Assembly: GCF_003932715.1 (NCBI RefSeq)
Contig: NZ_CP020700.1
Coordinates: forward strand, 6,222,501 to 6,286,500
Source of the DNA: Streptomyces tsukubensis
GTDB lineage: Bacteria; Actinomycetota; Actinomycetes; Streptomycetales; Streptomycetaceae
Length of the DNA: 64,000 bases
Direction of reading: 5' to 3'
Positions 25,748 through 34,761 of the stretch are shown piece by piece. Position 1 is the stretch's first letter; each line of letters starts with the position of its first letter. Both the position numbers and the translations under genes were made by a program. Below the pieces are notes generated by a model that searched no databases, had not been told where the DNA came from, and was given only the letters and a program-made list of their open reading frames with translations.

Positions 25748-28510
25748 GTGGTATTGGTGGAACGTTCGCGTGAAATAAGACTATTTGACGAGCTGTTCGC
25801 CGATACCGCAAGAGGTAGCGGCAAAATCGCGCTCGTCACCGGAGCCGTGGCGAGCGGGAAAACAGAATTACTCCATGCCTTCGCCGACCGCTGTATCGCG
25901 AGGGGCGGCATTCTGCTGTCCGCCACCGCGGCCCGGGAGGACCGCGGTGTGCCCTTCGGGGTGCTGAGACAACTCCTGGACTGGGTACCGTCCGCGGGCC
26001 GGCTCGTCGACGAGCTGTCGGCACCGCAGGTGAGCAGCGAGACCCTGCGCGAAGTGGGCACGCTGGCGCTCCGGCTCTCCGACGAGGCACCGTTGCTGGT
26101 GGCCGTCGACGACGTCCACCACGCCGACGAACAGTCCCTGGACTGCCTGCTGCGCCTGGTGAAACGCATCCGCTCCACCCGCGTGATGCTGGTGCTCGCG
26201 GAGTCCACCCAGGCCTGGTCGGTCCATCCGGCCTTCCGGATCGAACTGGTCCGGCAGGCCCAGTTCCGCCGGATCCGGCTGGCGCCGCTGACGGTGGACG
26301 GGGTGGCGGAGATGCTCTCCCAGCACCTCGGGCAGGCTGCCGCATGGAGCCTGGCCCAGGAGGCCCACCAGGCCACCGGCGGAAACCAGCTCCTGGTCAG
26401 AGCACTGATCGAGGACTACGCCGATGTCGTCGAGTTTCCCGACTACATGAGCCGCCCGATGGGGGAGAGCTTCCGGCAGGCCGTCCTCGCCTGTCTCTAC
26501 CGCAGCACCCCGGAGACGCTGGAAGTGGCCCGGGGCACCGCCGTTCTGGAGACCACCGGCTCACCGGCCGGCGTCGCCGAACTGCTCGACCGGGACCCGG
26601 AGGTGGTCGAGCGGGCGCTCCACGCGCTGCAGGCGGCGGGCCTGGTCGAGAACGGACGGTTCCGGCATCCGCTGATCCGCGCCGCCGTCTACGACGATCT
26701 CGACCCCGCCCTGCTGAAGGAGCTGCACACCCAGGCCGCCCGGCTCCTGCTCGACGGAGCGGGCTGTGTCACCGATATCGCGGACCACCTCGTGGCCGCG
26801 AAGCAGGTCAGTGCCGACTGGGCCGTGGCCGAACTGGAGCGCGCCGCCGAACGCGCCCTGGACGAGGACGACGAGGAGTCCGCCGTCCGGTACATCGAGT
26901 TCGCGCTCTCGATGTCCGCGAGCCCCCGGCAGCAGGCCTCCCTGAGAATGCTGCTGATCAGGGCCGAGTGGCGGACCAGCCCCGAGACCGCCGCCCGCCA
27001 TCTGGAACCGCTCTACCAGGCGCGGCGGGAGGGCCTCCTGAGCGCCGAGCAGACCGCCGCACTGATGCGTGCGGCGATGTGGCACGGACACGTCCAGGAC
27101 GCCGGAGAGCTCATCGGCGACGTCACGGGCGCCCGGCCCGAAGCCGGGGCACGCGCGGACCCCTTCCTCGTCAGCACCCGGAACTGGGTCAAGTTCGCCT
27201 GTCCCCAGTTCCTGCCGCTCGACGCCCGCGACGACGCCCCGGCGGCCGGCCAGGTGCCTTCGCCGCCCGGACAGCACGCCCAGGCCGTGGCCGCGCTCAG
27301 CACCGTCCTCGGCCAGGGCCGGGACGAGAACGGCAGCTGCACCCGGATCGCGGAACAGATCCTCCAGACCTCGTCGCTGTCCGACGTCTCCCTGGAAGCG
27401 GTCATCGCCTCCCTGCAGATCCTGATCTACGCCGAGCAACTGCCCCTGGCCGCCCAGTGGTGCGACGCGCTGCTCGCGGAGGCGGACGCACGCGGAGTGG
27501 TCTGGTGGCAGGCGGTGCTCTCCTGCTGCCGGGCCGAGATCGCGGTGCGCAACGGCGAACTCGTGGAGGCCCAGAAGCACGCGCTCCGCGCCCTGAAGCT
27601 GATCGGGCTCCGCGGCTGGGGCGTGGCCGCGGGCCTGCCCCTGGGCGTCCTGGTCGACGTCGCCACCTCCATGGGCGACTTCGACACTGCCCGCCGGTAC
27701 CTCAAGGAACCGGTGCCCGATGCCATGTTCCAGACCGTGTACGGGCTCCCCTATCTGCGGGCCCGGGGCCGCTACTACCTGGCGACCGACCGGCTCCAGG
27801 CCGCTCTGGTCAACTTCCGCTACTGCGGCGAGCTGATGACGGCCTGGAACCTCGACGCCCCGCCCCTCATCCCGTGGCGGAGCGACATGGCGGAGGTCTA
27901 CCTCCGGCTCGGCGACCACGAGCGGGCGCAGCAGCTCGCCAAGGAGCAGATGCTGCGCTCCGGTTCGCGGACCTCCCGTACCTACGGCTATTCGCTGCGG
28001 GTGCTGGCGGCGACCGCGGGGCACCGGGCCCGGCTGCGCATCCTGAAGGAGTCCGTCGAGGTCCTCCAGGCGCGCGGCGACCGGCTCACGCTCACCCAGG
28101 CGCTCTCCGATCTGAGCCGTGCCCACCAGATGCTCGGCGAGTTCAACAAGGCACGGGTGCTCTCGCGCCGGGCCGGGCGGCTGGCCAAGGAGTGCCGGGT
28201 CCAGCGGATGGAGACCGAGACCGCGACGGTGCAGGAGAAGCCGCTGATGATCGCGCCGCGGAGCAGGGAAGGCTGGTCGCCGCCCACGGCCTCCCTGGCC
28301 CGTGCGGCGGAGGTGCTGACCCTCTCCGAACGGCGGGTCGCCGCCCTGGCCTCCCTCGGCTACACCAACCGCGAGATTTCCGGGAAACTCCACATCACGG
28401 TGAGCACCGTCGAACAGCATCTGACCAAGGTATTCCGGAAACTGAAGGTGAAGCGGCGGACCGACCTTCCCGTCGATCTGGAATTCCAGGGCAACGGCTC
28501 GGCCTGCTGA
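25748..28510 (+). CDS. LAL-family LuxR regulator with a TTA codon
   Basis: 920 residues from the GTG at 25748 (GGGGAAAGG upstream). An N-terminal AAA-type ATPase domain has Walker A GAVASGKTE (32-40) and a Walker B-like LLVAVDDVHHAD. A helical TPR-like middle follows. The C-terminal LuxR HTH is at about 856-911 (LSERRVAALASLGYTNREISGKLHITVSTVEQHL). Leu41, directly after the Walker A, is encoded by TTA at 25868-25870, so translation should depend on the bldA tRNA. ATA, AGA and CTA codons lie nearby. LALs are usually activators of antibiotic clusters. A TAGGGGTGTC box is shared with the PPTase promoter. Terminator follows. Confidence 0.95.
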   Translation: MVLVERSREIRLFDELFADTARGSGKIALVTGAVASGKTELLHAFADRCIARGGILLSATAAREDRGVPFGVLRQLLDWVPSAGRLVDELSAPQVSSETLREVGTLALRLSDEAPLLVAVDDVHHADEQSLDCLLRLVKRIRSTRVMLVLAESTQAWSVHPAFRIELVRQAQFRRIRLAPLTVDGVAEMLSQHLGQAAAWSLAQEAHQATGGNQLLVRALIEDYADVVEFPDYMSRPMGESFRQAVLACLYRSTPETLEVARGTAVLETTGSPAGVAELLDRDPEVVERALHALQAAGLVENGRFRHPLIRAAVYDDLDPALLKELHTQAARLLLDGAGCVTDIADHLVAAKQVSADWAVAELERAAERALDEDDEESAVRYIEFALSMSASPRQQASLRMLLIRAEWRTSPETAARHLEPLYQARREGLLSAEQTAALMRAAMWHGHVQDAGELIGDVTGARPEAGARADPFLVSTRNWVKFACPQFLPLDARDDAPAAGQVPSPPGQHAQAVAALSTVLGQGRDENGSCTRIAEQILQTSSLSDVSLEAVIASLQILIYAEQLPLAAQWCDALLAEADARGVVWWQAVLSCCRAEIAVRNGELVEAQKHALRALKLIGLRGWGVAAGLPLGVLVDVATSMGDFDTARRYLKEPVPDAMFQTVYGLPYLRARGRYYLATDRLQAALVNFRYCGELMTAWNLDAPPLIPWRSDMAEVYLRLGDHERAQQLAKEQMLRSGSRTSRTYGYSLRVLAATAGHRARLRILKESVEVLQARGDRLTLTQALSDLSRAHQMLGEFNKARVLSRRAGRLAKECRVQRMETETATVQEKPLMIAPRSREGWSPPTASLARAAEVLTLSERRVAALASLGYTNREISGKLHITVSTVEQHLTKVFRKLKVKRRTDLPVDLEFQGNGSAC

Positions 28511-28546
28511 CATCGCTGTCGGGTAACCGGACCTCCGGTTTCCGTT

Positions 28547-28582
28547 CCGTGCCCCCGGGTGGATTTCCGCCCGGGGGCACGG
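28547..28582 (+). terminator. Terminator after the LAL gene
   Basis: 13-bp perfect arms (28547-28559, 28570-28582), 10-nt loop. Confidence 0.85.
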
Positions 28583-28908
28583 TCCGTTCCGGAGGAGGGT
28601 TTTCCGGTACGGCGAGAAGGGGCGCCGACCGGGCCGCGGAGGCCGTTTCGGCGGTGGGCGGAGCCACGGGAAGGACGGACCCGGGGCTGGGCCGTGCGGG
28701 TGGTTCGGCCCCCGCCGACCCCCTGAAGCAGTTGAACATTTACATAGCCACGTATCTTCTCGGCCATTCCGCCGCGATCCCCGGGCGGCTCCGGACCGGA
28801 ACCCCTGTCCGGCCCCTGGTAGGGGGTGGGACAGGGGTCTCGTCCGCCCGGCGCCCGGACCCGGCTTCAGGCCTTCCGCGGCCCCGTCTCCGCCGGTCCT
28901 TACAGGGT
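28583..28908. other. Intergenic region with CCCCT-GGT-AGGGG palindrome
   Basis: No gene seen. An A/T-rich patch at 28734-28760 and an inverted repeat CCCCTGGTAGGGG at 28813-28825 resemble the box family near the PPTase and LAL genes. Confidence 0.4.
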
Positions 28909-29181
28909 CTAGCGGTGCCGCCAGCTGTGCGGGGCGCGGAAGCCCGAAGTGGGTCCCGGACGGTGCCAGCGGGCGCTGGAGCAGCGCAGGCCCCCGGATC
29001 CGGCCGGTGGCGCGCCCGCGGCGCGTGCCAGCAGCAGCGCGGTGACGGCGGCGAGCTCCTCCGGCGCGCACTCGCCCTTCTCCACGCGCAGCAGGGACGG
29101 GTCGGTGGTGGCGGCGTTGTCGGCGGGAACGGTGTTGGCTGTGCTGTCGGTGTTGGCTGTGTTGGTGGCGGGGTGGGTCAT
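28909..29181 (-). CDS. Acyl-CoA carboxylase epsilon subunit, orphan
   Basis: 90 residues from the ATG at 29181 (AGGAGG seven bases upstream). The first 30 residues are a Thr/Asn/Ala-rich tail. Then comes LLRVEKGECAPEELAAVTALLLARAAG, and the end is RWHRPGPTSGFRAPHSWRHR. This matches the epsilon-subunit family: a beta-strand and helix followed by a Trp/Arg-rich tail. Epsilon subunits stimulate actinomycete acetyl- or propionyl-CoA carboxylases by bridging alpha and beta subunits. Normally the gene follows a carboxyltransferase beta gene; none is in this window. Confidence 0.8.
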   Translation of the reverse strand: MTHPATNTANTDSTANTVPADNAATTDPSLLRVEKGECAPEELAAVTALLLARAAGAPPAGSGGLRCSSARWHRPGPTSGFRAPHSWRHR

Positions 29182-29384
29182 GGGGTACGTCCTCCTGTTG
29201 GCCCGGCCGTTCTCCCGGCTGTTCTCCGGTCGTTTCCCCGGCCGCGCCCGCCCGGCCCGCCACGATCCGGCAGCAGGCCGCGCTCGGCCGACAGAAGGAT
29301 GACCGGAATATCCAAAGCGTTGCATATCGGGACGGAGTGCGCAGCGCCAACGCCCGGGGGAGGGGGTCGGCGGCGGCCCCCGGA

Positions 29385-30263
29385 TCAGGCGCGCAAACCG
29401 GTCCCGGCGGCTGCCACGGGTGCGGCCGCGGGCAGGATCTGCACCAACTGCCCCGGTCTGCCGGTCCGGCGACGCCACTCGCGCGGATAGCCCAGGGAGA
29501 CCTCCTGATGCGGTACGCCGTCGACCCGGATCGTGCGGGGGATGTGCAGATGCCCGTAGACCACGGACCGGGCCCGGAACCGCACATGCCAGTCGGCCGT
29601 CGCCGTGGTCCCGCACCACAGGGCGAACTCCGGATGCCACAGCACCCGGGTGGGCTCGCGGACCAGGGGAAAGTGGTTGACCAGCACGGTCGGCAGTTCG
29701 TCCGGCAACTCCGCCAGTCTGGCCTCGGTCCACCGGACCCGGGCCCGGCACCAGGCCTCCCGGCTGGGGTAGGGGTCGGGATGGAGCATGAATTCGTCCG
29801 TGCAGATCACCCCGGCGCGCTCGGCCTGTTCGAGCGCCGCCTCCTTGGTGTACGTACCGTCCGGGCGGAAGCTGTAGTCGTACAGCAGGAAGAGCGGGGC
29901 CACGGCGACGGGGCCGCCCTCCCCTTCCCAGACCGGGTAGGGGTCCTCGGGGGTGGCGACGCCGAGCCCCCGGCAGATCTCCACGAGATGCCGGTACCGC
30001 TCCTCGCCGCGCAGGCGTACGGGGTCCTCCGGGGCGGTCCACAGTTCGTGGTTGCCCGGTGCCCACACCACCTTGGCGAAGCGGTCCCGCAGGGTCCGCA
30101 GGGTCCGTTCGACCTCCGAGACGATTTCCCCCACATCACCGGCCACGATCAGCCAGTCCTCGTCGGACCCGGGCCGCAGGCCGTCGGCGATCTTCCTGTT
30201 CTCCTCGTAGTGGACGTGCAGGTCGCTGATGGCGAGGAGTTTCCCCGGCCGGGTCTCACGCAT
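29385..30263 (-). CDS. Calcineurin-like metallophosphoesterase
   Basis: 292 residues from the ATG at 30263; a TTG one codon earlier is possible. The two-metal phosphoesterase motifs appear in order: SDLHVHY, VAGDVGE, APGNHELW, VNHFPL and GHLHIPR. Proteins of this group with the DLHVH opening are widespread in Streptomyces, often close to PPTase genes of secondary metabolism. Substrate unknown. Cytosolic. Single gene with about 200 nt to the epsilon-subunit gene. Confidence 0.9.
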   Translation of the reverse strand: MRETRPGKLLAISDLHVHYEENRKIADGLRPGSDEDWLIVAGDVGEIVSEVERTLRTLRDRFAKVVWAPGNHELWTAPEDPVRLRGEERYRHLVEICRGLGVATPEDPYPVWEGEGGPVAVAPLFLLYDYSFRPDGTYTKEAALEQAERAGVICTDEFMLHPDPYPSREAWCRARVRWTEARLAELPDELPTVLVNHFPLVREPTRVLWHPEFALWCGTTATADWHVRFRARSVVYGHLHIPRTIRVDGVPHQEVSLGYPREWRRRTGRPGQLVQILPAAAPVAAAGTGLRA

Positions 30264-30606
30264 CAATGGCTCCGCTGGTTCCGCGTGTTCGGAGGGACGG
30301 TTCCGGCCCGGGCGCGGACAGCGGCCGGGGCGACGGGCCCGCTCCCCTCGTCAGCCGTACCCGCCGGCCCCGCCACGGCAGCCGCGCCGGGCCCGTGGAG
30401 CGGCCGAACAGGGGGGCCGTCAAGCCGACTTCGCCCTCTCGGAGACTATCGACGCCACTCCGGTACGGGGCACCCCTAATCCCGGTCCGTACACCCCCTG
30501 ACATGGGGAGAGCCCGAGTTGTCCGACGGCCCCCGCGGGTTGGGGCCGGGTGCGGGTCGCGGAGAATGTCCCGGCTAGGTGCCCTATGCAATGAACGAGT
30601 GAAGAG
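30264..30606. other. Intergenic region upstream of the iron box
   Basis: No gene seen. It contains GGGGCACCCCTAA at 30467-30479, whose reverse complement TTAGGGGTGCCCC resembles the PPTase and LAL boxes. Confidence 0.4.
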
Positions 30607-30625
30607 TTAGGTTAGGCTAAGCAAA
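30607..30625 (+). promoter_or_regulatory. Iron box (DmdR/IdeR-type operator)
   Basis: TTAGGTTAGGCTAAGCAAA, a good match to the DtxR-family 19-bp consensus TTAGGTTAGGCTAACCTAA with three mismatches, all in the 3' half. It lies 68 nt before the siderophore-binding lipoprotein gene, so the operon should be repressed by Fe(II)-loaded regulator. Confidence 0.88.
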
Positions 30626-30692
30626 GTCTGAAGCTCTTCGCGGCCTCGTCGTCCTACGGCGGGGCTGCCTGTCCGTCCCGGGAGACCCCGCC

Positions 30693-31682
30693 GTGCGTTC
30701 CGTCCGTTTTCGCAAGAGCATCGTCGTGACCAGTACGGTCCTGTGCGCCGGAGTGGTGCTCAGCGCCTGTGGCAAGTCCGACAGCGGTTCGGACTCCGGC
30801 AAGAGCCACGGCAACGTCACCGTGACGACCGCCAAGGGCGAGGTCGAGGTCCCGCTGAAGCCGGCCAAGGTCGTCGCCCTCGACAACACCTCCTTCCTGA
30901 CGCTCAAGGCCTTCGGCATCAAGCCGGTCGCCGCCCCCAAGGGCCTGCTGCCCAACGAGGGCTTCGAGGACTGGCAGAAGGACTCGTCCATCAAGGACGC
31001 GGGCATCCACCACGAGCCCAAGTTCGAGGCGATCAACGCCACCGAGCCGGACCTGATCATCGGCGGCTACCGCTTCGGCGAGCACCACGACAAGCTCTCC
31101 AAGATCGCCAAGACGATCGACATCGCCCCCTCCGACGAGTCCAAGGAGGGTTACGTCAACGCGCTGAAGGCGCAGACCGTGACCCTCGGCAAGATCTTCG
31201 GCCAGGAGGACAAGGCCAAGGAGATCGTCGCCGCTCTGGACAAGTCCCAGCAGGCCGCCACCGCCGCCACCAAGGGCGAGAAGGTCTTCCTCGGCGTCGC
31301 CAGCGCGGGCAAGATCGACAACGGCGCCAGCCGGATCGGCCGCCTCACCCAGCCGCTCAACCTGAAGAACGTGCTCGACGCCGGGGGCAAGAAGAGCACC
31401 TCCGTGCACGACAACTCCGGACTGGCCCCGGAGACCATCGCCAAGCTCAACCCCGACTGGGTGATCCTGCTGGACCGCGACGCGGCCGTCGGCGCCGAGG
31501 AGGGCACCGTCGCCGTCCCCGCGAAGAAGGTCGTGGAGGGCATGGAGGCCTGGGACAAGACCACCTTCCGCAGCAAGGACCAGGTCATCTACCTGGACAA
31601 CAACTTCTACCTGACCGAGGGCATCCAGGCCTACACCGAGGCCTTCGACCAGGTGGCGACCGCGTTCGGCAAGACCGGCTGA
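30693..31682 (+). CDS. Siderophore-binding lipoprotein of an iron ABC importer
   Basis: 329 residues from a GTG at 30693 (GGGAG upstream). Lipobox LSAC (Cys26). Class III periplasmic-binding fold of the FecB/FhuD type: VTTAKGEVEVPLKPAKVVALDN, EPDLIIGGYRFGE, LNPDWVILLDRD. It delivers a ferric siderophore to the two permeases encoded next. No synthetase genes are nearby, so it may take up a siderophore made elsewhere. A 12-bp hairpin after the stop probably raises its level relative to the permeases. Confidence 0.93.
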   Translation: MRSVRFRKSIVVTSTVLCAGVVLSACGKSDSGSDSGKSHGNVTVTTAKGEVEVPLKPAKVVALDNTSFLTLKAFGIKPVAAPKGLLPNEGFEDWQKDSSIKDAGIHHEPKFEAINATEPDLIIGGYRFGEHHDKLSKIAKTIDIAPSDESKEGYVNALKAQTVTLGKIFGQEDKAKEIVAALDKSQQAATAATKGEKVFLGVASAGKIDNGASRIGRLTQPLNLKNVLDAGGKKSTSVHDNSGLAPETIAKLNPDWVILLDRDAAVGAEEGTVAVPAKKVVEGMEAWDKTTFRSKDQVIYLDNNFYLTEGIQAYTEAFDQVATAFGKTG

Positions 31683-31700
31683 CACCCTCCACGCGCCGCC

Positions 31701-31728
31701 GCGGCCCCGGGCACCCGCCCGGGGCCGC
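31701..31728 (+). terminator. Intra-operon hairpin
   Basis: 12-bp perfect arms (31701-31712, 31717-31728) between the binding-protein and permease genes. Likely partial terminator or RNA stabiliser. Confidence 0.65.
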
Positions 31729-31752
31729 ACCCACACCCGTCCCGGAAGCCCG

Positions 31753-32715
31753 ATGCGCCGACTCCCGATCCTCCTGGCCACGCTCGGAGTGCTGGCCCTG
31801 ATCGTCGTCTCCCTCTTCGTCGGGAGCTACGACATCGACCTGCGGTCACTGTTCACCGACCCCGAGGCGCGGCGGATGTTCTTCATCTCCCGCGTCCCCC
31901 GGACCCTCGCGCTGGTGCTCGCCGCCGCCGCGATGGCCGTCTCCGGCGTGATCATGCAGATGCTCGTACAGAACCGTTTCGTCGAACCGACGACCACCGG
32001 CACCAGCGAATGGGCCGCGCTGGGCGTTCTGCTGCTCACCCTGCTCGCCCCGGCGGCCTCCCCGCTGCTGAAGATGGGCGCCGCCAGCGCCTTCGCCTTC
32101 CTCGGCGCGATGGTCTTTCTCTTCGTCCTCCAGCGGATCGCGCTCAAGTCCCAGGTCATCGTGCCGATCGTGGGCATCATGCTGGGCGCCCTGATCAGCT
32201 CGCTGACGCTGTATCTCGCCTCCACGTACCAACTGCTCCAGACCCTCGCCACCTGGCGTTCGGGCGGATTCAGCTCCGTGGTCCGCGGGACGTACGAACC
32301 CCTGTGGGTGGTGGGGATCATCGTGATCGGGCTCTATCTGGCCGCCGACCGGTTCACCATCGCCGGACTCGGCCGCGACACCGCCACCAGCCTGGGACTG
32401 CCCTACCGGCGCATCATGTTCATCGGTCTCACCATGGTGGCCCTGGCGACCGGTGTGACCACCGTCGTCGTCGGCTTCCTCCCCTTCCTGGGGCTGATCA
32501 TCCCCAATCTGGTCTCCATGGCCCGCGGTGACGACATCCGCAGCAATCTGCCCTGGGTGGTCCTCAGCAGCGTCGCGCTGATGATCGCCTGCGATCTCGT
32601 CGGGCGGACCCTCGTCGCCCCGCTGGAGATCCCGGCGACCGTGGTCCTCGGCGCCGTCGGGGCCGTGGTGTTCGTCGCGATGATCCTGCGTCAGCGGAAG
32701 AAGGCCCATGTCTGA
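31753..32715 (+). CDS. FecCD-type siderophore permease subunit 1
   Basis: 320 residues, start ATG with GGAAG upstream. Eight to ten predicted membrane helices (LPILLATLGVLALIVVSLFVGSY onwards). FecCD family features include VPRTLALVLAAAAMAVSGVIMQ near the N-terminus and the ATPase-contacting segment FLPFLGLIIPNLVSMARGDD. Its stop overlaps the start of subunit 2. Partner of the binding protein, permease 2 and ATPase. Confidence 0.93.
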   Translation: MRRLPILLATLGVLALIVVSLFVGSYDIDLRSLFTDPEARRMFFISRVPRTLALVLAAAAMAVSGVIMQMLVQNRFVEPTTTGTSEWAALGVLLLTLLAPAASPLLKMGAASAFAFLGAMVFLFVLQRIALKSQVIVPIVGIMLGALISSLTLYLASTYQLLQTLATWRSGGFSSVVRGTYEPLWVVGIIVIGLYLAADRFTIAGLGRDTATSLGLPYRRIMFIGLTMVALATGVTTVVVGFLPFLGLIIPNLVSMARGDDIRSNLPWVVLSSVALMIACDLVGRTLVAPLEIPATVVLGAVGAVVFVAMILRQRKKAHV

Positions 32716-33706
32716 GACCCGAATCGCCGCCCGCCCGGCCGCACCGGCCCGGCGGTCCCTGCCCGTGGCCGCCCGGCTGGCCGTCGCCGGGACGATCGCC
32801 GCCACCGCGGTCGTCTGCTACCTCTTCCTCTTCATCCAGGGCTCCTTCGACTTCGCCTTCGAACGGCGGCTGACCGTCATCGGCACGATGGTCGTGGTCG
32901 CCTTCGCCCACGCCGTGGGGACGGTCGTCTTCCAGACCATCACCCACAACCGCATCCTCACCCCGTCCATCATGGGCTTCGACGCGGTCTACATCCTGAT
33001 GCAGACCCTGCTCGTCGCCTTCTTCGGCGGCAGCGTGCTCGCCGCGACCGACGGGATGCCCAAACTCCTCACCCAGACCCTGCTGATGGTCTGCTTCACG
33101 ATGCTGCTGTTCCGCTGGCTGTTCTCCGGCCGCGGCGGCAGCATCCATGTGATGCTGCTGGTCGGCGTGGTCCTCGGGCTCGCCTTCCGCAGTGTGTCGG
33201 ACTTCCTCCAGCGGATGCTCTCGCCCAGTGAGTACGACGTGCTCTCCACCCGGCTCTTCGGGCGGCTCACCAGCGCCGAAGCGTCCTATCTGCCGCTGGC
33301 GGCAGGCGTCTGCCTGATCGCCGGAGCCGTGGTCTGGTACCGCTGCCACCGGCTCGACGCCCTGCTCCTCGGCCGGGACGCGGCCACCAACCTCGGCATC
33401 GACCACAAGCGCGAACTGACCGTGATGCTGCTGGTGGTCTCCCTGCTGATCGCGATGTCCACCGCGCTCGCGGGCCCCATGACCTTCTTCGGCTTCGTCA
33501 CCGCGATGCTCGCGTACCAGATGACGGGCACCCACCGGCATGCCGCCGTCCTCCCGATGGCCTTCTTCATCGGGGTGATCACCCTGGTCGGCGGACAGTT
33601 CGTCCTGGAGCACGTCTTCTACGCCTCCGGCATGCTCACCGTCGTCATCGAGTTCCTCGGCGGGGCGGTCTTCCTCCTCCATCTCCTCCGGAAGGGCACC
33701 CTGTGA
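32708..33706 (+). CDS. FecCD-type siderophore permease subunit 2
   Basis: 332 residues. Overlaps subunit 1 by 8 nt and the ATPase gene by 4 nt. Polytopic FecCD fold: VVVAFAHAVGTVVFQTITHNRILTPSIMGFDAVYILMQTL, then the ATPase-contact loop around AGPMTFFGFVTAMLAYQMTG. It pairs with subunit 1 to form the iron-siderophore channel. Confidence 0.93.
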   Translation: MSETRIAARPAAPARRSLPVAARLAVAGTIAATAVVCYLFLFIQGSFDFAFERRLTVIGTMVVVAFAHAVGTVVFQTITHNRILTPSIMGFDAVYILMQTLLVAFFGGSVLAATDGMPKLLTQTLLMVCFTMLLFRWLFSGRGGSIHVMLLVGVVLGLAFRSVSDFLQRMLSPSEYDVLSTRLFGRLTSAEASYLPLAAGVCLIAGAVVWYRCHRLDALLLGRDAATNLGIDHKRELTVMLLVVSLLIAMSTALAGPMTFFGFVTAMLAYQMTGTHRHAAVLPMAFFIGVITLVGGQFVLEHVFYASGMLTVVIEFLGGAVFLLHLLRKGTL

Positions 33707-34461
33707 TCGAGTTCACCGACGTCCGCAAGGCGTACGGAGACACCGTCGTCCTCGGCCCGGTGTCGGGCCGGATACCCGCGGGCGGTGTCACCTCCCTGGT
33801 CGGCCCCAACGGCGCCGGGAAGTCCACCCTCCTCACCATCATGGGGCGGCTCGCCGAACCCACCTCCGGCACCGTGACCGTCGACGGGATCGACGTCCAC
33901 CGGGCCCCGTCCCGGGACGTGGCGAGGACCCTGTCCATCCTGCGCCAGGAGAACCACTTCACCGCCCGGGTGACCGTACGGGAACTCGTCTCCTTCGGCC
34001 GCTTCCCGCACAGCCGCGGCCGGCTCACCAAGGAGGACCGGACCCATGTCGACGACGCCCTCGACTTCCTCCACCTCGGCGACCTCCAGCACCGCTATCT
34101 CGACCAGCTCTCCGGCGGTCAGCGCCAGCGCGCCTATGTGGCGATGGTCCTCGCCCAGGACACCCGGTACGTCCTGCTCGACGAGCCCCTCAACAACCTG
34201 GACATGAAGCACTCGGTCCGGATGATGAGCCAGCTCCGCCGCGCCGCCGACGAACTCGGCAAGACCGTGGTCCTGATCGTCCACGACATCAACTTCGCCG
34301 CCACCTACTCGGACCGGATCATCGCCCTGCGCGACGGCGGGATCGCCGCCTCCGACACGGTCGACGCGATGATGCGGGCCGAAGTGCTCAGCGACGTCTT
34401 CGACACCCCCGTACGGATCCACGAGGTCGACGGCGTGCGGACGGCCGTCTACTACCGCTGA
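33703..34461 (+). CDS. Siderophore ABC importer ATPase (FecE/FepC type)
   Basis: 252 residues, GTG start inside the stop of permease 2 (GTGA). Walker A GPNGAGKST, Q-loop LRQENHF, signature LSGGQRQR, Walker B YVLLDEPLNNLD, and switch His in LIVHDINFAA. It energises ferric-siderophore import. Last gene of the iron-box operon, followed by a terminator. Confidence 0.95.
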   Translation: MIEFTDVRKAYGDTVVLGPVSGRIPAGGVTSLVGPNGAGKSTLLTIMGRLAEPTSGTVTVDGIDVHRAPSRDVARTLSILRQENHFTARVTVRELVSFGRFPHSRGRLTKEDRTHVDDALDFLHLGDLQHRYLDQLSGGQRQRAYVAMVLAQDTRYVLLDEPLNNLDMKHSVRMMSQLRRAADELGKTVVLIVHDINFAATYSDRIIALRDGGIAASDTVDAMMRAEVLSDVFDTPVRIHEVDGVRTAVYYR

Positions 34462-34487
34462 CCCCGCCGTCCGACACCCCCCCCACA

Positions 34488-34519
34488 CGATGGGCCGCGC
34501 CGACCGGCGCGGCCCATCG
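34488..34519 (+). terminator. Terminator of the siderophore operon
   Basis: 14-bp perfect arms (34488-34501, 34506-34519), 4-nt loop. Confidence 0.85.
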
Positions 34520-34578
34520 CCGTACCCCCGCCGGACGGCACTCCACCGCACCCGCCATCGCGCCGTCACATCCCCTAG

Positions 34579-34594
34579 GTGAATAGCTGCTAAC
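34579..34594 (+). promoter_or_regulatory. Lipid-cluster operator L1 (GTGAA-N7-TAAC)
   Basis: GTGAATAGCTGCTAAC, about 170 nt before the MFS gene, in an otherwise A/T-rich leader. One of five matching sites in the lipid cluster. Confidence 0.65.
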
Positions 34595-34761
34595 CATCGT
34601 CAATCTCATGATCGACAGAGAAAGCCTTGTGAGAGGGCTTGTCGTGGCTTGTTTGTGATGCTTCTCTTTCTCTCGGTGAGAGGCCTGGCCCCGGATCGGG
34701 CGGTATCCGAACCGATCGCGTCGTGCCTGCCGTCCCCTTCCGACCTCTCCGAGGGAGACCC

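Noticed and set aside
28720..28765. A/T-rich patch as a possible tRNA or small RNA gene.
   Set aside because: No cloverleaf or clear promoter-terminator pair could be drawn.
26344..29587. About 1,000-codon frames on both strands overlapping the LAL gene.
   Set aside because: They are Arg/Gly/Pro-rich without motifs, while the LAL frame has ATPase and LuxR domains and correct codon bias.
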